64,000 nt of DNA from Streptomyces sp. AC550_RSS872 (GTDB lineage: Bacteria > Actinomycetota > Actinomycetes > Streptomycetales > Streptomycetaceae), in assembly GCF_019049285.1 (NCBI RefSeq), contig NZ_JAGMUL010000058.1:124001-188000 (forward strand). The letters are read 5' to 3'. The notes beneath the pieces are model-generated. The model worked only from the letters and a program-made list of their open reading frames with translations, ran no database searches and was not told the origin of the DNA. The translations under genes and the position numbers were made by a program. Of the stretch, positions 31,839-40,459 are shown in pieces. The stretch's first letter is position 1, and the number at the start of each line of letters is the position of its first letter.

Positions 31839-33260
31839 ATGCACGGACGTAGTTCCAGCCGCAAACACCCGTCTGCGGTGCTCTCCGTCACCGTTGCCGC
31901 CCTGGCCACCTTGGCGGCGACGCTCGTCGCCAACCCCGCTCAGGCGGCCACCACCAGCGCCGTGCGCGGAGTTGCTTCCGGCCGGTGCCTCGATGTGCCG
32001 GGCGCCAACCAGGCCGACGGCACAAACGTGCAGATATGGGACTGCAACGGCGGGACCAACCAGCGGTGGACGCTGACGGACAACAACCAGCTGACCGTGT
32101 TCGGCAACAAGTGCCTGGATGTTCCGGGCCACGCCACCACGGCCGGCACCCGGCCGGTGCTCTGGTCCTGCAACGGCGGCACGAACCAGCAGTGGCGGGC
32201 GAACGCCGACGGCACGATCGTCGCCGTGGAGTCCGGGCTGTGCCTGGACGTCAGCGGCGGCGCCACGGCCAACGGCACGGCGGTGCAGCTGTGGAACTGC
32301 AACGGCGGCGACAACCAGAAGTGGACCGGCCTGTCCGGTACACCGTCCAACGCGTGTGCTCTTCCGTCGACGTACCGGTGGACCTCGACGGGTCCGCTGG
32401 CGGAGCCGGCGAACGGGGCGGCCTCGTTGAAGGACTTCACCGTCGTGAAGCACAACGGCCAGAACCTGGTCTACGCGACCACCGCGAGCGCATCCGGGTG
32501 GCGCGCGACGGGGCTCCGTCCCTTCACCAACTGGTCGGACATGGCGACGGCCCCCCAGACCGCAATGAGCGGGGCCCCCATTGCGCCCACGCTGTTCTAC
32601 TTGAGGACCAAGAACATCTGGGTGCTGGCCGCGAACGGGTGGGACACCGGCGCGGCCTTCACCTACCGCACGTCCACCGACCCGACCAACCCCAACAGCT
32701 GGTCCGCGCCGCAGGCGCTGTTCACCGGCAGCCTCCCCGTAGGCGGCCCGATCGACCCGACCTTGATCGCCGACGACCAGAACATGTACCTGTTCTTCGC
32801 CAATGACAAGGGCGGCATCTTCAAGTCGACCATGCCGCTCGGGAACTTCCCGAGCAGCTTCGGCTCGTCGTACACGACGGTCATGAGCGACACCGAGGAC
32901 CGCCTGTTCGAGGCCCCGGAGGTCTACAAGGTCCAGGGCCAGAACCAGTACCTCATGATCGTTGAGGCGAAGGGCGCGAACGGGCGCTACTTCCGCTCGT
33001 TCACCGCCACCAGCCTGAACGGGACCTGGACCGAGCAGGCCGGCACCGAGAGCAACCCCTTCGCGGGCAAGGCCAACGCCAACGCGACGTGGACCAACGA
33101 CATCAGCCACGGTGACCTGGTCCGCAACAACCCCGACCAGACCAAGACCATCGACCCCTGCAACCTGCAATTCCTGTACCAGGGCAGGAACCCCGCGTCG
33201 GACGGGACCGACTACCTGTTGCTGCCGTACCGGCCGGCCCTGCTCACCCTGCAACGCTGA
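31839..33260 (+). CDS. abfB: Secreted CBM13-GH62 alpha-L-arabinofuranosidase
   Basis: 473 residues. Signal peptide 1-37 (VLSVTVAALATLAATLVANPAQA). CBM13 spans about 40-165 with three Q-x-W repeats (NQRW, NQQW, NQKW) and paired cysteines. GH62 spans about 172-473 with base Asp199 (SLKDF), Asp306 (IDPTLIADD) and acid Glu361 (FEAPEVYK). GH62 enzymes remove arabinofuranosyl side chains from arabinoxylan by inversion and are extracellular. DNA of the GH62 domain is strikingly like that of the fusion gene at 940-3390, and the same terminator hairpin follows both. The layout equals known Streptomyces AbfB-type proteins, hence the symbol. Confidence 0.95.
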   Translation: MHGRSSSRKHPSAVLSVTVAALATLAATLVANPAQAATTSAVRGVASGRCLDVPGANQADGTNVQIWDCNGGTNQRWTLTDNNQLTVFGNKCLDVPGHATTAGTRPVLWSCNGGTNQQWRANADGTIVAVESGLCLDVSGGATANGTAVQLWNCNGGDNQKWTGLSGTPSNACALPSTYRWTSTGPLAEPANGAASLKDFTVVKHNGQNLVYATTASASGWRATGLRPFTNWSDMATAPQTAMSGAPIAPTLFYLRTKNIWVLAANGWDTGAAFTYRTSTDPTNPNSWSAPQALFTGSLPVGGPIDPTLIADDQNMYLFFANDKGGIFKSTMPLGNFPSSFGSSYTTVMSDTEDRLFEAPEVYKVQGQNQYLMIVEAKGANGRYFRSFTATSLNGTWTEQAGTESNPFAGKANANATWTNDISHGDLVRNNPDQTKTIDPCNLQFLYQGRNPASDGTDYLLLPYRPALLTLQR

Positions 33261-33362
33261 CCCGCCTGATCCAGGGTGATCGCGATGCGGGGCGGTCCGC
33301 CGACGCGTGGCCGAGCTGTCCACGGCGTAGGCGACCCCGCCTGCTGACCGATACCGCCTTGA

Positions 33363-33392
33363 GGAACCCCAGCCGCACATCGGCTGGGGTTC
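33363..33392 (+). terminator. Hairpin after the GH62 gene
   Basis: GGAACCCCAGCCG (33363-33375) pairs with CGGCTGGGGTTC (33381-33392) around a 5-nt loop. It differs from the terminator at 3409-3441 by single bases, and lies about 100 bp after the stop rather than 18. Confidence 0.75.
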
Positions 33393-33467
33393 GTCTCTTT
33401 CGCCCAGACCGAGACCGCGCTGATGATCCGCGTCGGCCCGGGCGGCGAGAAGGACGACGTTGCCTCC
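33393..33467 (+). pseudogene. GH74 xyloglucanase internal fragment
   Basis: The frame reads VSFAQTETALMIRVGPGG and on to EKDDVASTVG. The intact GH74 enzyme has IDFAQSKPSMMVRVGRGG followed by AQDGAYSTDGG. About 25 codons are alignable before the similarity ends. The fragment begins exactly where the terminator hairpin ends, a sign of rearrangement rather than slow decay. Confidence 0.65.
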
Positions 33468-33634
33468 ACGGTCGGCGAACGCCGCAGGGTCCCCTGTCCG
33501 GATGCGCGCACGCATCGGCTCCGATGGTTCTGTTTGCCTCACACCCGTTACTCTCCGCGGGCCTGGCGGGGTTCCTGTGGCCTCCGCCACACGAGAGCAA
33601 CAGCGTCAGGCGCCAGCAACAGCGTCAGTCGTCG

Positions 33635-35557
33635 CTAGCGCTTCCACCAGGGCGCCGAGATGTCCCGCAGCGTGTTCGTGCCGCAGTGCACCTCGCCCAT
33701 CATCAGGTGGTAGGTCTCGTAGTCGTCGATGTAGGACACCCGCGTACCCGCCTTGCGGTAGGCGGCGTTGACCGCCTCGGTGAAGATGTCCTTGCCGCCG
33801 ATCACCGGGCCCCACTGCTTCGGCGCGAGGTAGCGGTCCTTGCCGAGGACCACGCCGTTGACCGCGCCCGGTATGTACGCGCTGACCATCCGGGTGTCGT
33901 CGACGGCCGCCTTCAGGTCGCGCGTGCCGTACTCCCCTGCCGCGTCCGGTACATCGGCCGAGGCGCCGAGCCGGGTCAGTCGCCCCGTCCCCGCGACGTC
34001 GCCCCGCCCCTCGTCGTCGGGTCGCGAGTACAGCGCGGGCACCCGGACCACCTCGGCGTCGGTGATGCCGGTCTCCCGCTTGAGGATCTCCAGGTTGGCG
34101 GCGATGCGGCGCGCTGCGAGGGCGTTGTCCTCACGGATCTTGCCGGAGGCGAGCACCTGGGCGACGGTCTCCTTCGGGGCGGAGGCGTACTCGGTGTCCT
34201 TGAACGAGAACATCCTGGTCGCCCCGTGGCCCGCGGCCTTCGCGTCCTTGAGCAGCTTCATGCCCGCCTCGGGGTCGGCGATGGCGATCCGCCAGCCGCG
34301 CGGGGTGTCGGCGGGCAGGAACTGCACGAACTCGTCCACGTGGCCGACGTCCAGCCACGAGGTGTCCAGCAGCAGCGGGTCCTGCATGCCCTGCGACGCC
34401 AGGAGCGTCCGCATCGCCTTGACCGGCTTGACGCCGGTGTCCTTGTACTCGCCCATGATGATGCGCCCGGCGGGGTAGGACCGGCCGCCGTGCTCGTAGG
34501 CGGGGATGGTCTCCAGGTTGCCCATGGAGTCGAGGGTCGAGTCCTCGACGCCCCGTCCGAGCGAGACCTGCACCGCGCCGACGTCGCGTCCGCGCAGCTT
34601 CTCGAACGCCAGGCGGCCCGCCTTACGCCACGGCTGCGCCGAGCGGATCATGACCCGCATGCCCTGCGGCTTGCCGCCGGGGCCGGCCATGGTCACGTAT
34701 CCCGGCTCCAGGAAGTCCTGCGCCCAGATGTCCTCTTCCTCGGACTTCATGCCGAATTTCACCAGCGGTGCGTTGATGCCCGCCCGCTTGACCTGCGTCT
34801 CCAACGCCTTGACGAACTTCTTCTGAGCCCGTTCGTACGCATAGTCGCCGCGCAGCTCGGTGACCATGACCTGCTGCGCCTGCTGGAGGTGGTGGTGCGT
34901 GAGCAGCGGGGCGGCGTGCAGCGTGACGCGGTCGGTGGTGGCCTCGGCTCCGCGACCGGGGCTGACCTTCAGTTCGACGACAGCGGTGCCGTCCCACACC
35001 GCCCGGTCGCGTATGACGTCAGTGCCCTCGATGCCCAGCTCCAGCCCGGCGCGCAGCTCGGCGGCGGACAGCTCGGTCGTCGGCTTGACGACGGTCCAGC
35101 CGGTGGAGCGCTTGACGAAGAGCCGGGTGTACTTCGCGCCGGTGCCGGTCACCTTGACCGTGCCGACGGCACCGGCGCGCAGCCCGGTCATCGGTACGGT
35201 GCGCAGCCGGGCCAGGTCGGCCGCGTCCGCCGTGCCGTTGACCTTGGTGTCGGCGGCGTCGTTGCACTTGGCCAGCTTGGCGTCGGACAGCGGCCTGCCG
35301 TCGGGGCCGGTGGACTTGCACCGCTTGGTGTCGTCGTCGATGTTGGGGAGGAAGACCGCTCCCCGCCCCGTGGTCCAGCCGTTCTCACCGGCGTCGTCCG
35401 TGCCGCCGGTGACGTCCACTCGGCCGTCGCGGTTGACATCCGCGCGCAGGTCCGCCGGGGTGGTCGGTTCCGCCGCGAAGGCGGGGACGGCGGGAACCAG
35501 CGTCGCGCCCGCCAGGGTGATAGCCAGAACGGTCCGTATCGCAAGAGTTCTACGCAA
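33635..35557 (-). CDS. Secreted protein-arginine deiminase (PAD) family protein
   Basis: 640 residues from a probable TTG at 35557 with AAGGAC upstream; the annotated start could vary. Signal peptide 1-28 (TVLAITLAGATLVPAVPAFAAE). An N-terminal calcium-loop-like part follows (ADVNRDGRVDVTGGTDD ... FLPNIDDD), matching the middle domain of animal PADs. The catalytic PAD_C domain has EEDIWAQDFLEPGY (Asp), LDVGHVDEFVQF (His-x-Asp) and Cys625 in GEVHCGTNT near the C-terminus. PADs convert peptidyl arginine to citrulline and need calcium. In bacteria they are exported and little studied. It stands alone, between the GH74 fragment and the ABC operon. Confidence 0.88.
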   Translation of the reverse strand: MRRTLAIRTVLAITLAGATLVPAVPAFAAEPTTPADLRADVNRDGRVDVTGGTDDAGENGWTTGRGAVFLPNIDDDTKRCKSTGPDGRPLSDAKLAKCNDAADTKVNGTADAADLARLRTVPMTGLRAGAVGTVKVTGTGAKYTRLFVKRSTGWTVVKPTTELSAAELRAGLELGIEGTDVIRDRAVWDGTAVVELKVSPGRGAEATTDRVTLHAAPLLTHHHLQQAQQVMVTELRGDYAYERAQKKFVKALETQVKRAGINAPLVKFGMKSEEEDIWAQDFLEPGYVTMAGPGGKPQGMRVMIRSAQPWRKAGRLAFEKLRGRDVGAVQVSLGRGVEDSTLDSMGNLETIPAYEHGGRSYPAGRIIMGEYKDTGVKPVKAMRTLLASQGMQDPLLLDTSWLDVGHVDEFVQFLPADTPRGWRIAIADPEAGMKLLKDAKAAGHGATRMFSFKDTEYASAPKETVAQVLASGKIREDNALAARRIAANLEILKRETGITDAEVVRVPALYSRPDDEGRGDVAGTGRLTRLGASADVPDAAGEYGTRDLKAAVDDTRMVSAYIPGAVNGVVLGKDRYLAPKQWGPVIGGKDIFTEAVNAAYRKAGTRVSYIDDYETYHLMMGEVHCGTNTLRDISAPWWKR

Positions 35558-36099
35558 CCTGCTTTGTCCTTGTCGTTCATGAGTCCGGGTCAAGTGACCC
35601 GGACCCAGGTGGTTTTGTGTCTCTGCGTGGAGCAAGAGACCAAACCGCGCACGGAAGTTGCGCGCGGGTCAGGAGAGGGCAGGCAGTGGTGTGTGACGCC
35701 CTCGCCGGATGTTCAACATCCAGGGCGGACCGCGTTGTTGGCCGCGCGGTGCGCGCTGGAAGCCACCTCGCTCCGCGCTCGCGGGGAGCCGGCATGGCGT
35801 CGGCCGTCAGGACGGGCTGCCGGTCCTGACGGTCGCCGCCATGGGACCGCACCGTCGCATCGGCCGACCGAACGAATCGGCCGCGGGGCCGGTCTGCACG
35901 GGCTTCCTGCCGGTTGCCCGAACGCGGAGGCGATCCGGTCGGGGGCGGCTTACACGCTGTCCGCCCTGCTTGCCTCGATCCCCGGACAGCAGCGGTGTTC
36001 ACCGCCGGCCGACGTGACGGCCGGCGCCCCGGTCAGTGCCGGCGAGGCCACGGCGGAAGGTCCTCGTCGAGGTGCGGTACGCGCAGCCGCGTGGGCCCG
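35558..36099. other. Intergenic region without a supported gene
   Basis: About 540 bp between the deiminase start and the end of the ABC operon. It contains the dyad GGATGTTCAACATCC (35707-35721). Open frames here lack ribosome sites and recognisable domains. Confidence 0.4.
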
Positions 36100-36675
36100 C
36101 TACCGTCGTGGTCCCGCGACGGCGTAAGCCGCGGTGCCGGCGACGGCGAGGACGAGGGCCGTCCAGGTGCCCGCCGTCGTGCCGGGTGGCAGCAGCATCC
36201 AGGTCGCCACCCGCATCGGCGCACTCGTCGGTGGCGGGGCGAAGAACGAGAACGCGAGCCAGGCGAACGGCAGCGTCCACCCGTACTGGCCGCCCGAGAG
36301 CGCCGCGCCCAGGGCGACCAGTCCCATCAGGCCCATGCTGTCCCGGACGACGAACGCGGTGGTGGCCATGGACTCGCCCATGGTCTGCACTGCCAGCGGC
36401 ACCGCGGCGACGACCGCACCGGCGAGCAGCACGTGCGCCGCTCTGCGGGGCACCCAGCGGACCGCGGCCGTCCGGTCCAGGTCGAGGTCCTGCCCGCCGA
36501 GCCCGACCGAGGCCGCCATCGCCCCTGCGGCGAGGACGAGCGCGGGCAGCCGCATGTCACCGGGCCCCTCGCCCCCGTCCCGAGCAAGGGCCCACACCGT
36601 CACCGCGCTGATCACCACCGCGGCGAACGAGGCGGGCACCTGACGCGAGCGCGCGTACAGCGTCAGCCACCTCAC
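36100..36675 (-). CDS. Membrane protein of the ECF-sigma/ABC operon
   Basis: 191 residues from a GTG that overlaps the stop of the upstream permease gene (GTGA). Six hydrophobic segments are seen, among them SFAAVVISAVTVWALA, LPALVLAAGAMAASVGLGG, HVLLAGAVVAAVPLAVQTMG and WTALVLAVAGTAAYAVAG. No signature motif was recognised; by position it is a third membrane component of the ABC exporter. It is the last gene of the five-gene run. Confidence 0.75.
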   Translation of the reverse strand: MRWLTLYARSRQVPASFAAVVISAVTVWALARDGGEGPGDMRLPALVLAAGAMAASVGLGGQDLDLDRTAAVRWVPRRAAHVLLAGAVVAAVPLAVQTMGESMATTAFVVRDSMGLMGLVALGAALSGGQYGWTLPFAWLAFSFFAPPPTSAPMRVATWMLLPPGTTAGTWTALVLAVAGTAAYAVAGPRR

Positions 36676-38063
36676 CGGGACGCACCGCCGGACAGCGCGT
36701 CGAACGCGTGGCCCTCGCAGGAGAACGCGGCCGCGCGCATCGCGTTGATCCGCGAGAGCTGCTCGGCCCGCGGAAGCGCCTTGAGTTCCTTCCACACCGG
36801 GCGGGCGTCGGCGATCGGGTCACCCGAAGGGTGGGAGGTGCCGGCGAGCGGCCTGAGGTCCCCGAGGACCCAGCTCACCGCGACGGTCTGCGCGATGTCC
36901 TCATTCCCCGAGCCACTCCAGCCGACGGGGGTGCACCCTGGCACCATGCCTTTGACGATCAGGGCCCGGGTCAGCTCCTCGCCCTTCGCGGCGGCGACGA
37001 ACTCGTCGTCGAAGTCGAAGAGCACGGTCTCGCGGGACCACTGCGGCGTGGAGCCGTCCGGCAGTACGGCGGTGTTCTCCCGGACCGAGACCGGCGCCCG
37101 GCTCCCCAGGGCGCCGTGCAGCAGGCGCAGCGCCTCCTTACCGGGACCCGCCAGGTCGGCGAGTCGCGCCTGGTGCGTCCTGGTCACGCACACCGGGCCG
37201 TCGCACACCAGCTCCGCGGCGGCCTCGTCGAGGACGTACATCCGGCGCGGGTCGGAGGGGAGGACGAGCAGGGCGAGCGCCGCGCCCGCCACGACGGGCG
37301 TCAGGGCGATCAGCCGGGCACGCGGGGTCGCGGCGACCAGCAGCGTGAAGCCGGTCGCGGCCATGCCGAGCACCCAGACCGTCTGCCCGAGGTGCACGGA
37401 GGCGGAGAGCGTGACGAGCACGTCGCGCACCTCTTCCACCGCGGGTGACAGCAGCGAGACCCGGTTCGGCTCCGAAATCGGGAACCCGTCCGCCGTGGGC
37501 GTCTCCGTCCGGCCCAACGACATGTGCATGAGGGCCGTGAACACGAAGGCGACCATGGCCAGCGCGGGCGGGGTGAGCGCGGACGGCACGGCCCGCCCGG
37601 CCCCCATGCCCAGCACGGCGCCCGCGACGAGGAAGAGTGCTCCGACCAGCGAGATCGGCAGCCACCCGAGGTGCGTGTACTCGGTTTTGGCGAGCACCTG
37701 GACCGCGCCCACGAGGACGAGGAGCGCATACGCCGAGGCCAGCGTGATCGCCGTCGTGCCCGCCGACATGGCCGCGCGGTGCCAGACGGGCCGCGGCGTG
37801 CTCGTCAGCAGCTCGGACATCCTCGAGCGGTGGTCGCGCAGGCCATGCAGCGCCCCGAGCCCCACGGCGAGCGGCCACAGGTAGAACAGCAGGCCTCGGG
37901 TCCACAGGGCCAGGGGTGTCCACTGGGCCGTCCACGCGGTGGGGCCGCTCCACCACGCGCCGTTCAGCAGGTACAGGAACGCCAGCGCGCTCGTCAGGAC
38001 CACGGCGCCGGCCCACGGGGCGACGGAGCGCTTCAACTCGATGCGCAGGACACGCACGTTCAC
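36672..38063 (-). CDS. ABC-2-like transporter permease with a large extracytoplasmic domain
   Basis: 463 residues from a GTG overlapping the ATPase stop (GTGA). The first 270 residues contain six to seven helices (GAVVLTSALAFLYLL; LLFYLWPLAVGLGALHGL; TTAITLASAYALLVLVGAV and others), typical of ABC-2 exporters acting on membranes or cell-wall factors. The remaining 190 residues are hydrophilic (YVLDEAAAELVCDGPVCVT onward, with paired Cys) and probably sit outside. Pairs with the ATPase encoded immediately upstream. Confidence 0.8.
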   Translation of the reverse strand: MNVRVLRIELKRSVAPWAGAVVLTSALAFLYLLNGAWWSGPTAWTAQWTPLALWTRGLLFYLWPLAVGLGALHGLRDHRSRMSELLTSTPRPVWHRAAMSAGTTAITLASAYALLVLVGAVQVLAKTEYTHLGWLPISLVGALFLVAGAVLGMGAGRAVPSALTPPALAMVAFVFTALMHMSLGRTETPTADGFPISEPNRVSLLSPAVEEVRDVLVTLSASVHLGQTVWVLGMAATGFTLLVAATPRARLIALTPVVAGAALALLVLPSDPRRMYVLDEAAAELVCDGPVCVTRTHQARLADLAGPGKEALRLLHGALGSRAPVSVRENTAVLPDGSTPQWSRETVLFDFDDEFVAAAKGEELTRALIVKGMVPGCTPVGWSGSGNEDIAQTVAVSWVLGDLRPLAGTSHPSGDPIADARPVWKELKALPRAEQLSRINAMRAAAFSCEGHAFDALSGGASR

Positions 38064-38869
38064 CAGGTCCCCCTTCCCTGCCCGGGGTTGAGCAGCATGG
38101 CCGAATAGCCACGCTCCAGCGGGCTGTCACCCTCGTGTTCAGGGCCGCCCACCGAGGCCAGCTCGTCCGGAGGGCCCTGGAAGACCAGCCGGCCCTCGGC
38201 GAAGAGGACCACGTCGGTGCAGGCGGCGGCGACGTCCTCGACCAGATGGGTGGAGACCACCACGCAGGTGTCCGTGCCGAGTTGCTGAAGCAGCTCGCGG
38301 AAGCGCAGTCGCTGCGCCGGGTCCAGGCCCACCGTCGGCTCGTCCAGCAGGAGGATCGAGGGGTCGTTGACGATGGCCTGGGCGATGCCCACCCGCCGCA
38401 CCATGCCGCCGGACAGGGTCTTCATCCGCTGGTCGGCGCGGTCGGCGAGGCCCACCCGCTCCACGGCGCGTTGCACCGCCGCGGGGATGTCCGCCTTGGG
38501 CACCTCCTTCAGCCACGCCATGTACTCGACGAACTCGCGCACCGTGAAGCGCTTGTAGTAGCCGAACTCCTGCGGCAGATAGCCGATCCGGCGGCGCAGC
38601 GCACGGTGCTCGCCCCTGCCGCCCGCGGACTCGCCGAGCAGCTCCAGGGTGCCCTCGGCGGGGCGCAGCACGGTGGCCAGCGCCCGGATGAGGGTGGTCT
38701 TGCCCGCCCCGTTGGGGCCCAGCAGGCCGTGGACGCCACGGCCGAGCGACAGGTCGAGCCCGTCGACCGCCATGTGGTTCCTGCCGACCCTGACCTTCAG
38801 CCCGGTGGCCCTGATCTCCCAGGCGTAGGGCGTCGGCGCGATATCGGCCGCGCTCACCGCGGGCATCAT
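38060..38869 (-). CDS. ABC transporter ATP-binding protein
   Basis: 269 residues; AGGAA precedes the ATGATG at 38869. Walker A is GLLGPNGAGKTTL, the Q loop YLPQEFGYYKRF, the signature LSGGMVRRVGIAQA, Walker B SILLLDEPTVGLD and the switch His in VVVSTHLVEDV. The ABC-2-type (DRA/NatA-like) pattern fits the two following membrane proteins. The gene is 29 bp after the anti-sigma gene and overlaps the permease start. Confidence 0.95.
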   Translation of the reverse strand: MMPAVSAADIAPTPYAWEIRATGLKVRVGRNHMAVDGLDLSLGRGVHGLLGPNGAGKTTLIRALATVLRPAEGTLELLGESAGGRGEHRALRRRIGYLPQEFGYYKRFTVREFVEYMAWLKEVPKADIPAAVQRAVERVGLADRADQRMKTLSGGMVRRVGIAQAIVNDPSILLLDEPTVGLDPAQRLRFRELLQQLGTDTCVVVSTHLVEDVAAACTDVVLFAEGRLVFQGPPDELASVGGPEHEGDSPLERGYSAMLLNPGQGRGTW

Positions 38870-38898
38870 GTGGTGTTCCTTTCGCGATGGTCCGATGG

Positions 38899-39717
38899 TC
38901 ATTGACGGGCTCCCAGCACGGCGTACGCGCCCCTGCGGGCGATCACGACACCGATGCCGAGCGCGAGGACCAGCCCCCACGCGGGCAGGCCGCCGGTCTG
39001 CAAAACGAAGGTCGTACGGCTCGTGGCCAGGGTCGGTGCCACGACCACGGCAGCCCACACGGCCACCAGCGAAGCGGCGGCGCGGGTCACGCCGACGACA
39101 CCGCCGAGCGCCAGGGTCGCGGAGGTGAAGGCCAGACAGGGCAGCAGCCACTGAGCCACCATCACTCCCGTCACCCATCCGCCCACCAGCAGCGCGGGGA
39201 CGACCACGGCGAGCACGGACGTGGTGCGCCGCAGCACCAGATGCAGCCCGGCCCTCGGCACAGAGGCCGTCAGCTCGTACGCCGGATCAAGTCCGCGCGA
39301 CCACGATGCCGCGACGCCGAGCACGGGCAGCACCGGGGCGAGCAGGAGCACCAGCGACACCTCTCCGGGGCCGGGGCCGACCAGGTCCAGCAGGAGCGCG
39401 AGCAGCGTCACGCCCACGGTCATGGCCAGCCACGGCACCATCGCCGGCGTCATCCACCCCGACAGCCGCGGCGACCAGCGCCGTCGGCGCGGCATGGGGA
39501 CGGCCATGGCCAACTGGGGTTCGAGGCCGGACCACACGGTGTCGACCAACGCCGCCACGGCGGGGACCTCGGCCCCGACGGCGGCCGACAGCCGGTCACG
39601 GCAGACCCCGCACGCCTCCAGGTGGGCCTCCAGCGCCCACACCTCGTCGGCGGCGATGTCCGTGTCGCCGCGCGCGTAACCGTCGATGATCCGCATCGAC
39701 GCGTGTTCCACGCTCAT
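38899..39717 (-). CDS. Zinc-finger anti-sigma factor fused to a membrane domain
   Basis: 272 residues; the ATG overlaps the sigma gene stop. The N-terminal 60 residues contain a ZAS motif, His32-x3-Cys36-x2-Cys39 (EAHLEACGVCRDRL), the zinc-binding sigma-inhibitory fold. Six hydrophobic segments follow (MVPWLAMTVGVTLLALLLDLV; VSLVLLLAPVLPVLGVAA; VLAVVVPALLVGGWVTGVM and others), rather more than the single helix of classical anti-sigma factors. The membrane part may sense the state of the ABC exporter encoded next. Confidence 0.87.
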   Translation of the reverse strand: MSVEHASMRIIDGYARGDTDIAADEVWALEAHLEACGVCRDRLSAAVGAEVPAVAALVDTVWSGLEPQLAMAVPMPRRRRWSPRLSGWMTPAMVPWLAMTVGVTLLALLLDLVGPGPGEVSLVLLLAPVLPVLGVAASWSRGLDPAYELTASVPRAGLHLVLRRTTSVLAVVVPALLVGGWVTGVMVAQWLLPCLAFTSATLALGGVVGVTRAAASLVAVWAAVVVAPTLATSRTTFVLQTGGLPAWGLVLALGIGVVIARRGAYAVLGARQ

Positions 39718-40274
39718 GCCAGCGCCTTCCGCATCGCGATCCTGGCCCGGCGGGCCCGGGTCTTCACCGTGCCCTCGGGCAGCTTGAGCAGGACGGCGGT
39801 CTCCCGGACGGACATCCCGTCGAGCACCATGGCCTGTAGTACCTGTCTGAGCTCCGGCGCGAGGCGCCGCAGCGCGTCCCCGACGTCACCGCCGACGGTG
39901 GCCGCGAGCGCCTCCTCCTCCGCGGGGGGCGCCACGGCCCGCGGGGCTGCCGCGGGCGGCGGCTCCGCGTGGTGGGCCCTGCGCCGGAAGGCGTCGACGA
40001 GGCGGCGCGCCGCGATCGTCCACAGCCAGCCGACGGCGGTCCCTCCGGCCGCGGTCCCGGCGAACGCACCCGCCGCACGCCACACCGCCAGATACGTCTC
40101 CTGCATCACCTCGGCGACGATCTGCTCGTCCGCACAGCGCCGGCGCAACCGCACCGCCAGCCACGGCGACGTACGCCGGTACAGCTCCTCGAACGCGGCA
40201 CGGTCGCCCTTGGCCACCAGCCGGACGAGACGCTCCTCGTCCAGCTCGCCCGGTGCCTTCCTCGCTGATCTCAC
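39714..40274 (-). CDS. ECF RNA polymerase sigma factor
   Basis: 186 residues taking the GTG at 40274 as start (GAGGG directly upstream); a longer N-terminus is possible. Region 2 reads FEELYRRTSPWLAVRLRRR ... EVMQETYLAVWRAAGAF, and region 4 LRRLAPELRQVLQAMVLDG then SVRETAVLLKLPEGTVKTRA. The 4-base overlap with the zinc-finger gene marks a sigma/anti-sigma pair. The operon then encodes an ABC exporter, so the regulon probably includes envelope or export stress. The promoter in 40275-40459 may also serve the divergent DM13 gene. Confidence 0.93.
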   Translation of the reverse strand: MRSARKAPGELDEERLVRLVAKGDRAAFEELYRRTSPWLAVRLRRRCADEQIVAEVMQETYLAVWRAAGAFAGTAAGGTAVGWLWTIAARRLVDAFRRRAHHAEPPPAAAPRAVAPPAEEEALAATVGGDVGDALRRLAPELRQVLQAMVLDGMSVRETAVLLKLPEGTVKTRARRARIAMRKALA

Positions 40275-40459
40275 ACCCTCTAGACGGCGGGCCCGGACGC
40301 CAGGTTTTCCCCTCGGCGTGATCCCCGTCACACGGAAATACGGAGGGGGCGCCACGGCCCGCGGGGACGTAAGTGTTCTGTAATCGGCTGCCGGCGTCGG
40401 GAGGGCCGTTCGTTCCGTTCAATGGGTGACGACGGATGGCTCTCAGGAGGAGGGACAGG

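Noticed and set aside
35577..36002. Small reverse-strand gene upstream of the deiminase
   Set aside because: No ribosome site, irregular codon use and an Arg/Pro-rich product without recognisable domains.
33359..36127. Long plus-strand open frame covering the deiminase gene
   Set aside because: Shadow frame; only its neighbouring-frame GH74 scrap at 33393-33467 has meaning.
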